From the NCBI RefSeq assembly GCF_002860355.1, contig NZ_NMWU01000002.1:124001-188000 (forward strand): a stretch of DNA of 64,000 nucleotides, read 5' to 3'. Origin of the DNA: Bifidobacterium margollesii. GTDB lineage: Bacteria; Actinomycetota; Actinomycetes; Actinomycetales; Bifidobacteriaceae. The notes below the pieces were generated by a model, which searched no databases, was not told the origin of the DNA, and saw only the letters and a list, made by a program, of their open reading frames with translations. Both the position numbers and the translations under genes were made by a program. Positions 52,794-63,000 of the stretch are shown here, piece by piece (position 1 is the first letter of the stretch; each line of letters opens with the position of its first letter).

Positions 52794-54163
52794 TTGGCCT
52801 CTTTCGTATGGTGATCGGAGTCGGTGTCGGAATGATTGTCGGGATGGTTGTGGTTCTCGTGGTCGTGATCCGTTGTAGGTGCGGGATCCGTGTGGTCGGG
52901 GTTCGTCGTGTGGTCGGGATTTGCCGGGCGGTGAACGCTTCTGAGCGTGTCGAGCGTATCGTCGTCGAGCGTGTCCAGATCCTCGCCGCGCGGGATGCGG
53001 ATGAAACCCCACAGCGAATCCTGATCGCCGGCGGATCGTCTGCCGGCGCGGTTGTCGTTCACCCGTGCGCCGGTGGTGTGGTCGTGATCGCCGGCAGGGT
53101 TCTGCTTACCGTCCGTTCGGCTGTTGCTGGCGAACCGACGTCGGCGAAAATCGACGTCGGGTTTGGTGTTTTCGGCTTCTTCGTCCTCGTCGTCGTGATT
53201 GGCGATCACATCCACCACGATCACGGTCACGTTGTCCCGGCCTCCGTGGCTCAGCGCCGCGTCGACCAGCCTGTCCACGGTCTGTCTGGGCGTGCCGGAC
53301 GTCGCCGCGATCGCGGCGATCTCGTCGTCGTCCACCTCGCCGTGCAGTCCGTCGGAGCAGATGATGAACCGTCCGGGCAGATCGGCGCGGAAGAAATCGG
53401 GATCGATGCCCGTCGGGGATCCGATGCACTGGGTGATCAGGTTGCGAGGCACCGTCAGCTCGGCCAGTTCCGGGGTGAGCGTTCCGGAGTCGATCAGCTC
53501 CTGCCGGCGTGAATGATCGCGGGTGATTCGGACGAGCGAGCCGGCGTTCCACGTCGTGGTCCTGTTGCGATTCCCCTGCGGGTCGTGGTCGTCGCCGTCT
53601 CCGTGTTGTGCGGGATCGCCGTGTTGTGTGGGGCCGAAATCGCCGATGGCCGCCCGACGGTTGCGCGCCGACTCCGTGTTGTGCGCGAGCGGCATAATGC
53701 GATTGAGATGATAGGTGCGCGAATCGCCGATGTTGACCACATACCAGACGTTGTCGCCCGAGGTCTCGAACGAGTCGCCGAGCGCGTTGAACGCCACCGA
53801 TGGGCGCGAGCCGCTGCCCGTCATGGGAATCTCCACCGTCTCCTCGGCATCGGTGGCCCGTGCCAGAATCAGTCCGGTGACCGTGGTGCCGGAGACCCCG
53901 CCGTACTCGCGACCGATCTCGGTTACGCGTCTATGCGCATCGCCGAGCGCACGGATGATGTCCGCCTTGGACCGTTCGCTGGTCATCGCCAGCCGGGCGC
54001 AGGCCCTGCGGGCTGCCGCGCTGGCCTCCTCGCCGGCCACGCCTCCCCCCATGCCGTCGAATACCAGGAACATGCCGTCCGAGGTCAGTGCGCAGTCCTG
54101 GTTCATGCGTCGCCGAAGTCCGATGTCGCTGGTCGCCGCCGCGGTAACCGTGTATGTCGTCAT
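52790..54163 (-). CDS. PP2C-family Ser/Thr protein phosphatase
   Basis: The 457-aa cytosolic protein starts YTVTAAATSDIGLRRRMNQDCAL and has the metal-binding FLVFDGMGGGVAGEEAS, IGDSRTY, GRFIICSDGLHGEVDDDEI and GGRDNVTVIVVDV, all PP2C motifs. The catalytic domain ends near residue 345; a tail with SLWGFIRIPRGEDLDTLDDDTLDTL and a final His/Asp/Asn-rich stretch (DHDHENHNHPDNHSDTDSDHH) follows. ATG 54163 has AAAGAAGA upstream. It is 177 bp downstream of the kinase gene and overlaps the CmpB-type gene, so kinase and phosphatase probably act on shared targets. Confidence 0.93.
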   Translation of the reverse strand: MTTYTVTAAATSDIGLRRRMNQDCALTSDGMFLVFDGMGGGVAGEEASAAARRACARLAMTSERSKADIIRALGDAHRRVTEIGREYGGVSGTTVTGLILARATDAEETVEIPMTGSGSRPSVAFNALGDSFETSGDNVWYVVNIGDSRTYHLNRIMPLAHNTESARNRRAAIGDFGPTQHGDPAQHGDGDDHDPQGNRNRTTTWNAGSLVRITRDHSRRQELIDSGTLTPELAELTVPRNLITQCIGSPTGIDPDFFRADLPGRFIICSDGLHGEVDDDEIAAIAATSGTPRQTVDRLVDAALSHGGRDNVTVIVVDVIANHDDEDEEAENTKPDVDFRRRRFASNSRTDGKQNPAGDHDHTTGARVNDNRAGRRSAGDQDSLWGFIRIPRGEDLDTLDDDTLDTLRSVHRPANPDHTTNPDHTDPAPTTDHDHENHNHPDNHSDTDSDHHTKEAK

Positions 54164-54340
54164 GTCTGGGTCTTCTTTCCTGTCGAATCCCGTGTCGATG
54201 TCTTCGCCGAATCGGATGCCGAATCGCAAGCCGCTCGTTTGATCGGAAGTTGCCGGCGACGTCGTACGCCGCTCGTTGAATCGGAAGCTGCTTGCCGGGT
54301 CGGAAGCTGCTGACCGGCGAGAAGATACCCTCCTACGGTT

Positions 54341-55315
54341 CTACCAGTATGTGCCGCCACCGGAAGGGCGTTTGTTCTGCTGACGGCGCAGACTCGGTGG
54401 TGTCGGGGGCAATGGTGCCGGTGTCGCCGGTAATGTCGCCGGTGCGTGTTCGTCGTACGGCGGCGTATGCGCGGCGATCACCGGGGTCTGATGGCCGTAG
54501 CATCGCTGCTGCACCCGTTGCATGGCCCGCGCGAACAGCAGGGCCGAGGGATACCGATCTTCGGGCCGCCTGCTCATCGCCTGTGCGAGCACCTGTTCGA
54601 GCGCTTCGGGCACATCGTCGCGCCGCAGTTTCGGCAGATCCCGATGAATGATGGCCTCGGCCAGCTCCCGATCGTCCGCCACCCGATACCCGTATTCGAA
54701 CGGGGAGTGACCGGCGAGCAGCGCGTACAGGGTGGCGCCGAGCGAATAGATGTCCGCGGCCTCGGAACCCCCCGATTCGCCGGAGAGCACCTCGGGTGCG
54801 GCCCACGGCGTGGAGAAGCCTTCCGCCCGCTTCGCCGAATAGATGCTGGCGGCGATGCCGAAGTCGGTGAGCAGGGGAGTGCCGCGCTCGCCGAGCAGGA
54901 TGTTGCTGGGCTTGATGTCGCGGTGGATGATGCCCTTGACATGCGCGAAGAACAGCGCCCCGGCGATTTCGATGCCTACGGTGAGCGCCTGATCGGCGGT
55001 GAGCAGGCTGAATCGGATGAACTCCTTGTAGCTGCCGCCGGCGGCGTAGTCCATCACCAGGTATCCGCGGCCGTCATCGGTGATTCCGGAGTCGTACAGG
55101 GCGGGAATGTGCGGGTGGGTGGAAAGATCGGCCATGAACCCGGTTTCGGTGCGCAGTCGCATGCGGGCGCGGCTGTCGGAGAGCCGGCTGGTCACTTTCA
55201 CGGCGACGAGACGGTCGGGTTCGCGCTGCCGGTAGAGGAACACGGTGGAATCGGCGCCGGAAGCCAGCGTGCGAACATGGTCGTAGCCGGGCAGTTGCGG
55301 CGGTTCGACGGTCAT
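54341..55315 (-). CDS. Soluble Ser/Thr protein kinase (Hanks type)
   Basis: The 324-aa kinase has VAVKV (ATP-binding Lys), the catalytic loop HVKGIIHRDIKPSNILLGE, LLTDFGIAASI (DFG), and STPWAAPEVLSGE followed by ADIYSLGATLYALLAGHSPFEYG. The glycine loop (LASGADSTVF) is atypical. After the domain (about residue 270) there is a Pro/Thr-rich tail and no membrane helix or PASTA domain, so it is cytosolic. ATG 55315 has AAGGAG upstream. Between it and the PP2C gene (54164-54340) is a diverged duplicate of a CGCTCGTT..ATCGGAAG block and no gene. Confidence 0.93.
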   Translation of the reverse strand: MTVEPPQLPGYDHVRTLASGADSTVFLYRQREPDRLVAVKVTSRLSDSRARMRLRTETGFMADLSTHPHIPALYDSGITDDGRGYLVMDYAAGGSYKEFIRFSLLTADQALTVGIEIAGALFFAHVKGIIHRDIKPSNILLGERGTPLLTDFGIAASIYSAKRAEGFSTPWAAPEVLSGESGGSEAADIYSLGATLYALLAGHSPFEYGYRVADDRELAEAIIHRDLPKLRRDDVPEALEQVLAQAMSRRPEDRYPSALLFARAMQRVQQRCYGHQTPVIAAHTPPYDEHAPATLPATPAPLPPTPPSLRRQQNKRPSGGGTYW

Positions 55316-55329
55316 GCTCGCTCCTTGGG

Positions 55330-55369
55330 GTGCTGGGTGCTGGGTGCTGGGTGCTGGGTTGGGTGCTGG
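55330..55369. repeat. 7-bp tandem repeat before the kinase start
   Basis: GTGCTGG occurs four times head to tail (55330-55357), then again at 55363-55369 after a 5-bp interruption. It begins 14 bp upstream of the kinase ATG, overlapping its leader just before the Shine-Dalgarno. Confidence 0.9.
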
Positions 55370-55470
55370 CGCTTGCGGAGGATGTGCTACGCATAGTAAT
55401 AGCATGACGTTGATTTCGCGGGTGATCGTGTTTGCGGGTGTTCGTGTGGCGCGAAACGCCGGGGCGTGAA

Positions 55471-55496
55471 AAAACAGGGAGATATCTCCCTGTTTT
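55471..55496. promoter_or_regulatory. 26-bp perfect palindrome between kinase and adnA-type genes
   Basis: AAAACAGGGAGAT and its exact complement form a palindrome with no spacer, centred on GATATC. It lies 26 bp before the adnA-type start and 156 bp from the divergent kinase start. Genes point away from it on both sides, so it is more likely an operator than a terminator. Confidence 0.6.
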
Positions 55497-55521
55497 ATCG
55501 GCGGGGTTTTAGGCTGATGAC

Positions 55522-58500
55522 ATGAACAGGTATACGAATGATTCAGGTAAACATGCTGCCGCGGGTGGTCGTGCGACTGCGGGTGGTCGTGCGACTGTGG
55601 GCGAGCGGATGTCCTCTGCCGACGCCATGCGACTCGTTCGTCGCCTGTTCGACGGCGAGCTCATCAATGACGAGGGAGCGCCGACCCGAACGCTGCTGGT
55701 GGTGGGAGCGCCCCGCAGCGGCAAAACCGGATTCGCGACGGATGCGTTGTATCTGGCCATGGAGGATTTCGGCGACGAACGGTCGGTGATGGTCGTCTCC
55801 GATCGTCTTCGGGCTGATGCACTGAACCGTCGGGTGATTGCGCGGCTTGGCGTAACCTCCCAAGCCCGCCCGGTGACCACGTTGTCGGCGCTCGCGTTCC
55901 GTATGATCGCCAAGGATCATGCCCGGCGTTCACTGCCGATGCCGAAGCTGCTCAACGGCGCCGAACAGGATGCCCTGCTGCGGTCCGTGCTCGCTGTGCA
56001 CGTCGGGCATATGCAGGCCGGCGATCAGTGCGATACCTGCCGGCTGCTGATGCGGTATTTCGCGGAACCTGAGTGGGCGTCGCTGGTAACGTCGTCCTCG
56101 GCGTTGGACGCGGTAGCCGGTGCCGGTGCCGAGAACGGTGCCGGTGGTTCCAATACGGCCGGCACGACGAGCGATGCGGTGCTCGCCAGAGGCATCAATG
56201 CGCAGTTCGTCTCCCAGCTGAGGGACATGCTGGCCAGAATGAACGAACTCGGCGTCTCGCAGAATAGGGAGGAATCGATCATTGCTGCCTTGGCGCAGTC
56301 CGGTGACGGCGGCGAAGCGGGAGTGCGGGGAGAGCGTCTGGCCGCGCAGTGGCGTCTCGCATTCGCGCTGAGAGCGGAGTATATCGAAACCATCGGGAAC
56401 ATCTACCCTGACGAGTTTCGCTTGGATTCCTCCCGCCTGCTGGTGGAGGGCTCCAGAGCGGTGGAACTGCTCGGCGAGGACGAACTGCCGCAGGCCGTGA
56501 TCGTCGATGACGCGCAGGACATGACGTTGGCGGGCATGTCGTTCATCCAACGTCTCACATCCCACGGATGCGCGCTGGTGCTCGTCGGCAATCCCGATGA
56601 GGCAGTGCAGTCGTTCCGAGGCTCATACCCCGAGTTCCTGTTCCTCAGAGTGCCGCTGACTCCGTTCGGCATCCCCTCCTGCGCCGACGGCTTGCCGGAA
56701 TCCGGCGCGGCGAACGACCGGAATCTGGGCCGTCTGGCAGGTGTGGCCGTGTCGCTTGAAGACGGTTCCTCATCCGAAGCGTGCGTGCGGCGGAACACGT
56801 ATCTTGGTCTGCTGTCGTCACGGGTGTCGCTGAGCATCGCCTCCAGGGAGGACGATCCAGTACCGTTGCCGAAACGTCCGGGCAAACTCCCCAGGATTCC
56901 GGGCTCGTCGCCCATTGCGTCGCTGCCTGCCGACGATCCCCGCCTGGAAGACGGCTCGGTTCACAGTGCGTTGTACCGCAGTCCATCCGAGGAGATGGAT
57001 GACGTGGTGTGGCGAATCAAGCACGCCCATATCGTCGAAGGCGAACACTGGAACGAGCTGGCGTTGATCGCCCACGACAATGCCACCGTACGTATGTTCG
57101 GTGAGCGGCTCAGGCGCGAAGGGGTTCCGGTGCGATACTCCTCGGTGACCAGACCGTTGAAGGACGAGCCGTTCATTCGGGGATTGTTCGCGCTCATCGA
57201 CCTCTCGCTGATGATGCGCGACGGCATCGGTTCCTGGCGAGGCGGGTCGTCGGACGTCGATCTTCGGGCCGTTGCGGCGAAGGTGCGATCCTGCGCGATG
57301 ACGGTGATGCGCTCGCCGTTGTTCACCGTCGGGGGCGGTGATGATCGCGATGGCCGTCCCGTTCGCATGTCGTCGGTGAATGCCGCATTGAAGGCGATGG
57401 AATCCCTGTCGCAGGTGATTGCGGGAAAAGCTGGGGATCGTTTGACCGATACGGCGGCGCTGGGCGAATTGGTCGTCGCGTGGAACGATATGCTGCGCCA
57501 ACTGCGAGAGGATCGCGATGGCGGGAATGAGGCGGACACCGTGATCGACGATTCGCTGTTCGATGGGTCGAAGACTTTCCCGTCGGTCGTTGGGGGAGGA
57601 CCGGGGTCGGATGAGCCGGGATTCGGCTTGGACGCGATGTACCTGCTGCTGTCGCTGGGCGGAGATCAGTCGCGGCGGGTGCTGGAATCCATACATGCGG
57701 TATGCGGCTCTCACGGTTCATGGCATGATCCCGATGTCGAAGCTTTCGAACGGATGTGGAGTATTGTTCGGCGTATTGCCGATGGGCTTCGCTCGCTGCC
57801 GGGCACCGAGCCGCAATACGTGCTGTGGATGGCGTGGAGCGCATGCGCGGTGTCGGATCGTTGGCAGCGCATGGCGTTGATCGACGGTGAGGAGGGACGT
57901 GAGGCCAATGACCGGCTTGACGCCGCCATGCGGCTCTTCCAATTCGCCGAAGGAACCGGAGGAGGCCGGGACATCCGTGATTTCATGGAACGGGTGAAGG
58001 CCTTGGAGATCGAAGCCGACTCGCTGGCCCATATCGGCCCCATCGAGGATGCGGTCAGTCTCACCACGCCGGCCGGTGCCGCCGGCAGAAGCTGGAAGCG
58101 AATATGGCTGCCGTCCATGCAGCAGGGAACATGGCCCAATCTCGCCGCACGCAATACGATGTTCGGCGCCGAGTCGCTGGCCGACGTCATGCTGCGCGGC
58201 CGTCTCTCCGAAGACATGCAGGGCGGCATGCCGAACGATATACGTCGGAGCTCCTCCGTCATGCCGGTACTGTACGCCGAGGAAAAAGGGTTGCTGGTGG
58301 CGTTGACCAGAGCATCGCAGACCGTATACGTCAGTGCTGTGATGGACGACGATCACACGCCGTCCGACTTCCTCTACGGGTTCCTGCCAGAACGCTTCTC
58401 CTATGAAACGGATGGATCGACGCAGTATGCCGAAGTCGGGCAGGCCGGCGACTACTCGGGGTTGGAGCTCAGCGTGCGCGGACTCGTCACCGCTGCGCGT

Positions 58501-60012
58501 AGTACGCTTGCCATCGGTTCTCTGCAGCGCACGGTCGACATCGGCTTGGCGAAGACCGGCGATACCGCGGAGGCATCGTCACGAAGAGCCGCCGAATCCC
58601 AGGACGGCGTGATCCGTGAATCCTCGATGCGTGATGCGGCCGACGCGTTGGCCTACCTCGCCGAACACGGCCATGACGAGGCCGATCCCGCGAACTGGCC
58701 GTTTCTATACGATGCTGATCCATCCGGCTCCGTGAATTCGGATGCGGCCGAGGCGTCGAATGATGTCGTCAATCCCGATCCCGTCCGATCGACCACCGTC
58801 ACCCTGTCGCCATCCGCCGTGGACGGCATCTGGGCGTGCCCTGTGTGCTGGATGATGGGAAACCGGTTCGCCGGCCCGCGATCTTCCAGCGTCGTTTCGG
58901 GATTCGGCACCATCATCCACGAGGTCGCCCGGAAAGCCAGCGAGCTGGGCCTCGATCTTCCCGACTATCGCGGCGACCAGCCGCCGGAAATCCGAGTGGA
59001 ACTCATCACCCGTCGCATGATGGAGATCTACCGCGATCTGCGTATCGACCCCGCCGACATTCCCGGTGTGCCGGATCGGTATGCAGCCACCCGCAAGGAC
59101 GAATCCGCGGAAACGATGCTACGGAACATCGCCGATTATTTCGTCCACAGCAACGAGCCCGATTATGCGAAGTTCCCCTCGGCCCAAGTGCCGGTGGGTA
59201 CGCTCGTGGAAGCGCAATGCGAGCTGAAGTTCCTCGCGCGATTCGGACTCCGAGACATCCTCCGAGACTACAATGCCATCAACGGTCGAACGCCGGTCGA
59301 AGCCGATGATCTCTACGAGCTCATGGGCCTGTTGGTGGGAGGCTGGCCCGAAGGCATGAGCCCGGACCTGTCGATACGGCTCACCGGCCGCATCGACCGC
59401 AGGGAACTGCGCAGAACGGCTGATGGCACCGCCATTCGTCTCATCGACTACAAAACCGGACGGGAACGCTCAGGCCCACGGAATTTCAGCGATCTACAGC
59501 TGGCGTGCTACCAATTGGGGCTGCGTTACCACACCGTCGATGAACACGACCATAGCCGGTCCTCCAGCGAGCGTGATCTCAATGGGGCGATGCCGCGCAT
59601 CGCGCAATCCGGCCTGTTCTTCGTCGCATCGCGCGCCGATCCGTCGCACTATTTCGCACCGGAAAGCAGCTATCAGCCGGCATTGTTCGACCATGGTCAT
59701 ATCACTGCGGAAGCGTTCCATCCGCGATCCCGGGTCAAGGAGCTGTCGAAACTGTTCGCGGAACCCGACCTGCCGCAGGAGAGGCCTGACGCCATCGGGG
59801 AAGCGGCATGGGCGAGATTCCTTGAGGAAAGCGGCACCCAGACCATGTGGTCACTCACCATGATCGCCCGAGTGCTGTATGCCGCAGGAGCGATGCGCTC
59901 GCGAACGCTGACGGCCCATCCGGATCCGGAGCACGTCGAATTCTGCCGCATGACATACTGCTGCCCGGCATGCGCCGGCGAATCAAGATCGGTAATGGAG
60001 GAGAACCGATGA
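55522..60012 (+). CDS. AdnA-type helicase-nuclease subunit (UvrD-like with RecB nuclease domain)
   Basis: The protein has 1496 aa, much longer than the ~1050 aa of mycobacterial AdnA. Walker A is GAPRSGKTGFAT (about 62-73). The Walker B region VIVDDAQDMTLAGMSFIQRL with VLVGNPDEAVQSFRGSYPEF (about 330-370) resembles AdnA. The C-terminal nuclease has WACPVCW, IHEVARKASELG, GRIDRRELRR and IRLIDYKTGRE, with further Cys at CRMTYCCPAC, possibly an iron-sulfur site. AdnAB processes double-strand breaks for recombination. An 18-bp in-frame repeat gives GGRATAGGRAT near residues 15-25. ATG 55522 is used; ATG 55609 is possible. The last 4 bp overlap the next gene. Confidence 0.82.
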   Translation: MNRYTNDSGKHAAAGGRATAGGRATVGERMSSADAMRLVRRLFDGELINDEGAPTRTLLVVGAPRSGKTGFATDALYLAMEDFGDERSVMVVSDRLRADALNRRVIARLGVTSQARPVTTLSALAFRMIAKDHARRSLPMPKLLNGAEQDALLRSVLAVHVGHMQAGDQCDTCRLLMRYFAEPEWASLVTSSSALDAVAGAGAENGAGGSNTAGTTSDAVLARGINAQFVSQLRDMLARMNELGVSQNREESIIAALAQSGDGGEAGVRGERLAAQWRLAFALRAEYIETIGNIYPDEFRLDSSRLLVEGSRAVELLGEDELPQAVIVDDAQDMTLAGMSFIQRLTSHGCALVLVGNPDEAVQSFRGSYPEFLFLRVPLTPFGIPSCADGLPESGAANDRNLGRLAGVAVSLEDGSSSEACVRRNTYLGLLSSRVSLSIASREDDPVPLPKRPGKLPRIPGSSPIASLPADDPRLEDGSVHSALYRSPSEEMDDVVWRIKHAHIVEGEHWNELALIAHDNATVRMFGERLRREGVPVRYSSVTRPLKDEPFIRGLFALIDLSLMMRDGIGSWRGGSSDVDLRAVAAKVRSCAMTVMRSPLFTVGGGDDRDGRPVRMSSVNAALKAMESLSQVIAGKAGDRLTDTAALGELVVAWNDMLRQLREDRDGGNEADTVIDDSLFDGSKTFPSVVGGGPGSDEPGFGLDAMYLLLSLGGDQSRRVLESIHAVCGSHGSWHDPDVEAFERMWSIVRRIADGLRSLPGTEPQYVLWMAWSACAVSDRWQRMALIDGEEGREANDRLDAAMRLFQFAEGTGGGRDIRDFMERVKALEIEADSLAHIGPIEDAVSLTTPAGAAGRSWKRIWLPSMQQGTWPNLAARNTMFGAESLADVMLRGRLSEDMQGGMPNDIRRSSSVMPVLYAEEKGLLVALTRASQTVYVSAVMDDDHTPSDFLYGFLPERFSYETDGSTQYAEVGQAGDYSGLELSVRGLVTAARSTLAIGSLQRTVDIGLAKTGDTAEASSRRAAESQDGVIRESSMRDAADALAYLAEHGHDEADPANWPFLYDADPSGSVNSDAAEASNDVVNPDPVRSTTVTLSPSAVDGIWACPVCWMMGNRFAGPRSSSVVSGFGTIIHEVARKASELGLDLPDYRGDQPPEIRVELITRRMMEIYRDLRIDPADIPGVPDRYAATRKDESAETMLRNIADYFVHSNEPDYAKFPSAQVPVGTLVEAQCELKFLARFGLRDILRDYNAINGRTPVEADDLYELMGLLVGGWPEGMSPDLSIRLTGRIDRRELRRTADGTAIRLIDYKTGRERSGPRNFSDLQLACYQLGLRYHTVDEHDHSRSSSERDLNGAMPRIAQSGLFFVASRADPSHYFAPESSYQPALFDHGHITAEAFHPRSRVKELSKLFAEPDLPQERPDAIGEAAWARFLEESGTQTMWSLTMIARVLYAAGAMRSRTLTAHPDPEHVEFCRMTYCCPACAGESRSVMEENR

Positions 60013-63000
60013 CGAAGGCATTCACACCCACGGCCGAACAGGCGTCGGTGATCGACGCACCGGCGGACGACGATGTGCTGGTGGTCGCCGGCGCGGGTTC
60101 CGGCAAAACCTTCACCATGACCAGACGGATCATCTCACTGATTGATCGAGGTGTTCCTGCGGAACGCATCCTCGGACTCACCTTCACCAGAAAAGCGGCC
60201 TCCGAACTGCTGTCCCGCGTCTCGGCCGCAGTGACGGCAACGGCATCACAGGAGCCGGGAGCCTCCGGCGCATTCCTCAAGCCGGAGATCTTCACCTACG
60301 ATGCCTTCTTCCAGTCCATCGTCCGACAATACGGTCTGCTGGTGGGCATGGACCGCAGCACGCAGCCGCTGAGTGAGGCAGGCGCCTACCAGCTGGCGAG
60401 CGACGTGATCGGACGTCACATGGACCTGCTATTCGGCAGGAATCCATCGTCCGATAACAACTCAACCGACGGCACTGCATCCGATGGCACTGCAACGGGC
60501 GGCGGCGATGCCGACGACATGGGCGCATTCGGCACCGTCGTGACCCGTATGTTGGCGCTGTGCTCCGACATTTCCAGTTCGATGATCGGTGGGGATTGCA
60601 TGTCGTTCCATGATGCCGTGGAACGGATCCGCCATTGGGACGACGCCTTCGAACATCGCCTTGCTGAACTGATCGGCGATCGTGAAATTCCCGAAAAGGC
60701 GCCGAACGTCAAATACCCCACCCGTCGGAAGAAAGACGACGACGAAAGCTGGGCCGCGAAGCTCGCCGAATACGATCGAGCGAGGCAAGGGCTGATGCTG
60801 TTCAATGCGAACGCCCTGCGATCCGTGGTGCGACGACGCGAAATCCTGCTCACGCTGGCCGAGGAGTTCCAGAAGGCCAAGCACGAACAGAACATGGCCC
60901 AATTCAGTGACTTCACCATCGCCGCATACCAGCTGGTACGACGATTCCCCTCGATCGGGGAGGAATACCGTCGCCGGTATTCGCATGTGTTCCTCGACGA
61001 ATATCAGGACACCTCAACCACCCAATCAGCGTTGCTGGCAGCGCTGTTCCATCCCGAACGCCCGGATTCCGAAGACCTTGGCAGCGGCCATGATTCGACG
61101 GCGAGACTCGCGCAGCGGCATTCCACCGGTTCCCGCCGATCGGCGGTGAACGCGGTGGGCGACCCGTTCCAGTCGATCTATGCGTGGCGAGGTGCCAGCC
61201 CGGGCGCCTTCCGCATGTTCCAGCAGGATTTCTCGCTGGACGATTCATCGAAACCCCGTCCCCTCACCTTGACGAGACGCAACAGTCGTCTGGTGCTCGA
61301 AGCGGCGAACGATCTGACCATCGCGCTCAGGCAGGCTCCGGCCCGTCGCGGCAGCTCCCTGATGCGCGAAGTGGACGTTCCCGCGCTCACCTGTCTTCCC
61401 GATGCCGATCTTGGCACTCTGGGAGTGCTGGGATTCACGACTCTCGGTCAGGAGATCGACGCCGTCGTGCGATTCGCCCATCAGACCGTGGAACGGTATC
61501 GCGTCGAAGACGCGAACGGCGAGCGCAAGGCCGGTCCGCATGTGGCGGTGCTTTTCCGTTCCAAAACCGCCATGCCGCAATATCGGGCTGCACTGGAGGC
61601 GTCAGGCCTCACCTGCGAAGTGGTGGGATATTCCGCATTGCTGGAACAGCCACCGGTAAAGGACCTGCTGGCGGTGCTGCACGCGGTGTCCGACCACACC
61701 GATTCCGCGTCGTTGATGCAGTTGCTGGCCACCAAACGGTTCGGTCTCGGCCCGGATGATCTGGCGGCGCTTGCGGGGCTGGCCGAACGGGCCAACATCG
61801 AATACCAGTATCGTGCGCTGGCCGAATCGGGCGTCGTGCCTTCCGACGCTCCGAGGAAGCAGTGGGCCCGCCTCGTCGCCGATCATCGTGACCGGATATC
61901 CAACGGTGTGTTCCTCATCGACGTGCTGCTGCGCGACGACCTGTCGTCACTGCTTGGGTCGACGGTCTCACCGAGGGGCGGAATACTGATCCTCAAGGCC
62001 GCCCAGGTGCTTCGTACGGTGGAACGGTCCATGCATCGAGCCCTCCCCGACATCATCCGTTGTGCCGTGGAGTCATTGGGCCTTGACATCGATACCGTGG
62101 TAGCCCGGAGCATCGCCTACGGGAATGAGGCGGGAACCCCCACGTCGGCGCGCGAGCCGTTGCAGTCCATCATCGATCTGACCGCCGCCTACATGCAGGA
62201 GATTCCCGAACGATCCACGCCATCGCTTCGCGGGTTCATGGCCTGGGTTGATGCGCTGGGCACCGTACCGGAAAGCGCCGCGGCGCATATCGACAAGCAT
62301 GTGGACGTCACCTTGATGTCCATTCATCAGGCCAAGGGACTCGAATGGGATGCCGTCGCCGTCGTCGGTATGAAACGGCACGCATTCCCCAGCAATCAGG
62401 GCGATCATCTGTCCATCAAAGCGGACCCGGATCATCTCGGAGGCGTGCATGACGGCATCTGGTCTCCTCCGCAGTATCGGGAAAGCGCCCGCGTCTGGCT
62501 GGAGAATCCTACGGCCGTGCCGGTTCCCGTTCGCGCGGACGCCGGCATTCTGCCGAGATTCCCCCACGACGCCGACGTTGAACACCCCTCATCGGATTAC
62601 GACCTTCACGGCATCGATTCCCTGTATCGACTGCAATGCGAGGTGTATGGCGACGAATCCGCACGGGAATCGGGCGATGATGACGGTACCGCTCCCTCCT
62701 ATTTGAGCCAGCGCGAGGAATACGGTCGTCGTCTGCACGACGACGAGCGTCGTCTGGCCTACGTGGCCCTGACCCGAGCCCGCAAGGCCGTGCTGCTCAC
62801 CTTCAGCGCCACCGGTGACCTTGCGTCGGTGCCGGCTGCGGACTGCAAGCCGCTGGATGTGGAGACCAAGGCCTCGAACTTCTGGATGGAGATGCATGAG
62901 GCGTTCGTGGGGCGGCCCGAAGCGGTGCGTGAGCCGTCCTCCGTGGATCCGAATACCGCGGATGCGGGGCGACGTGATTCCGTCGTGGGATTTTTCATCG

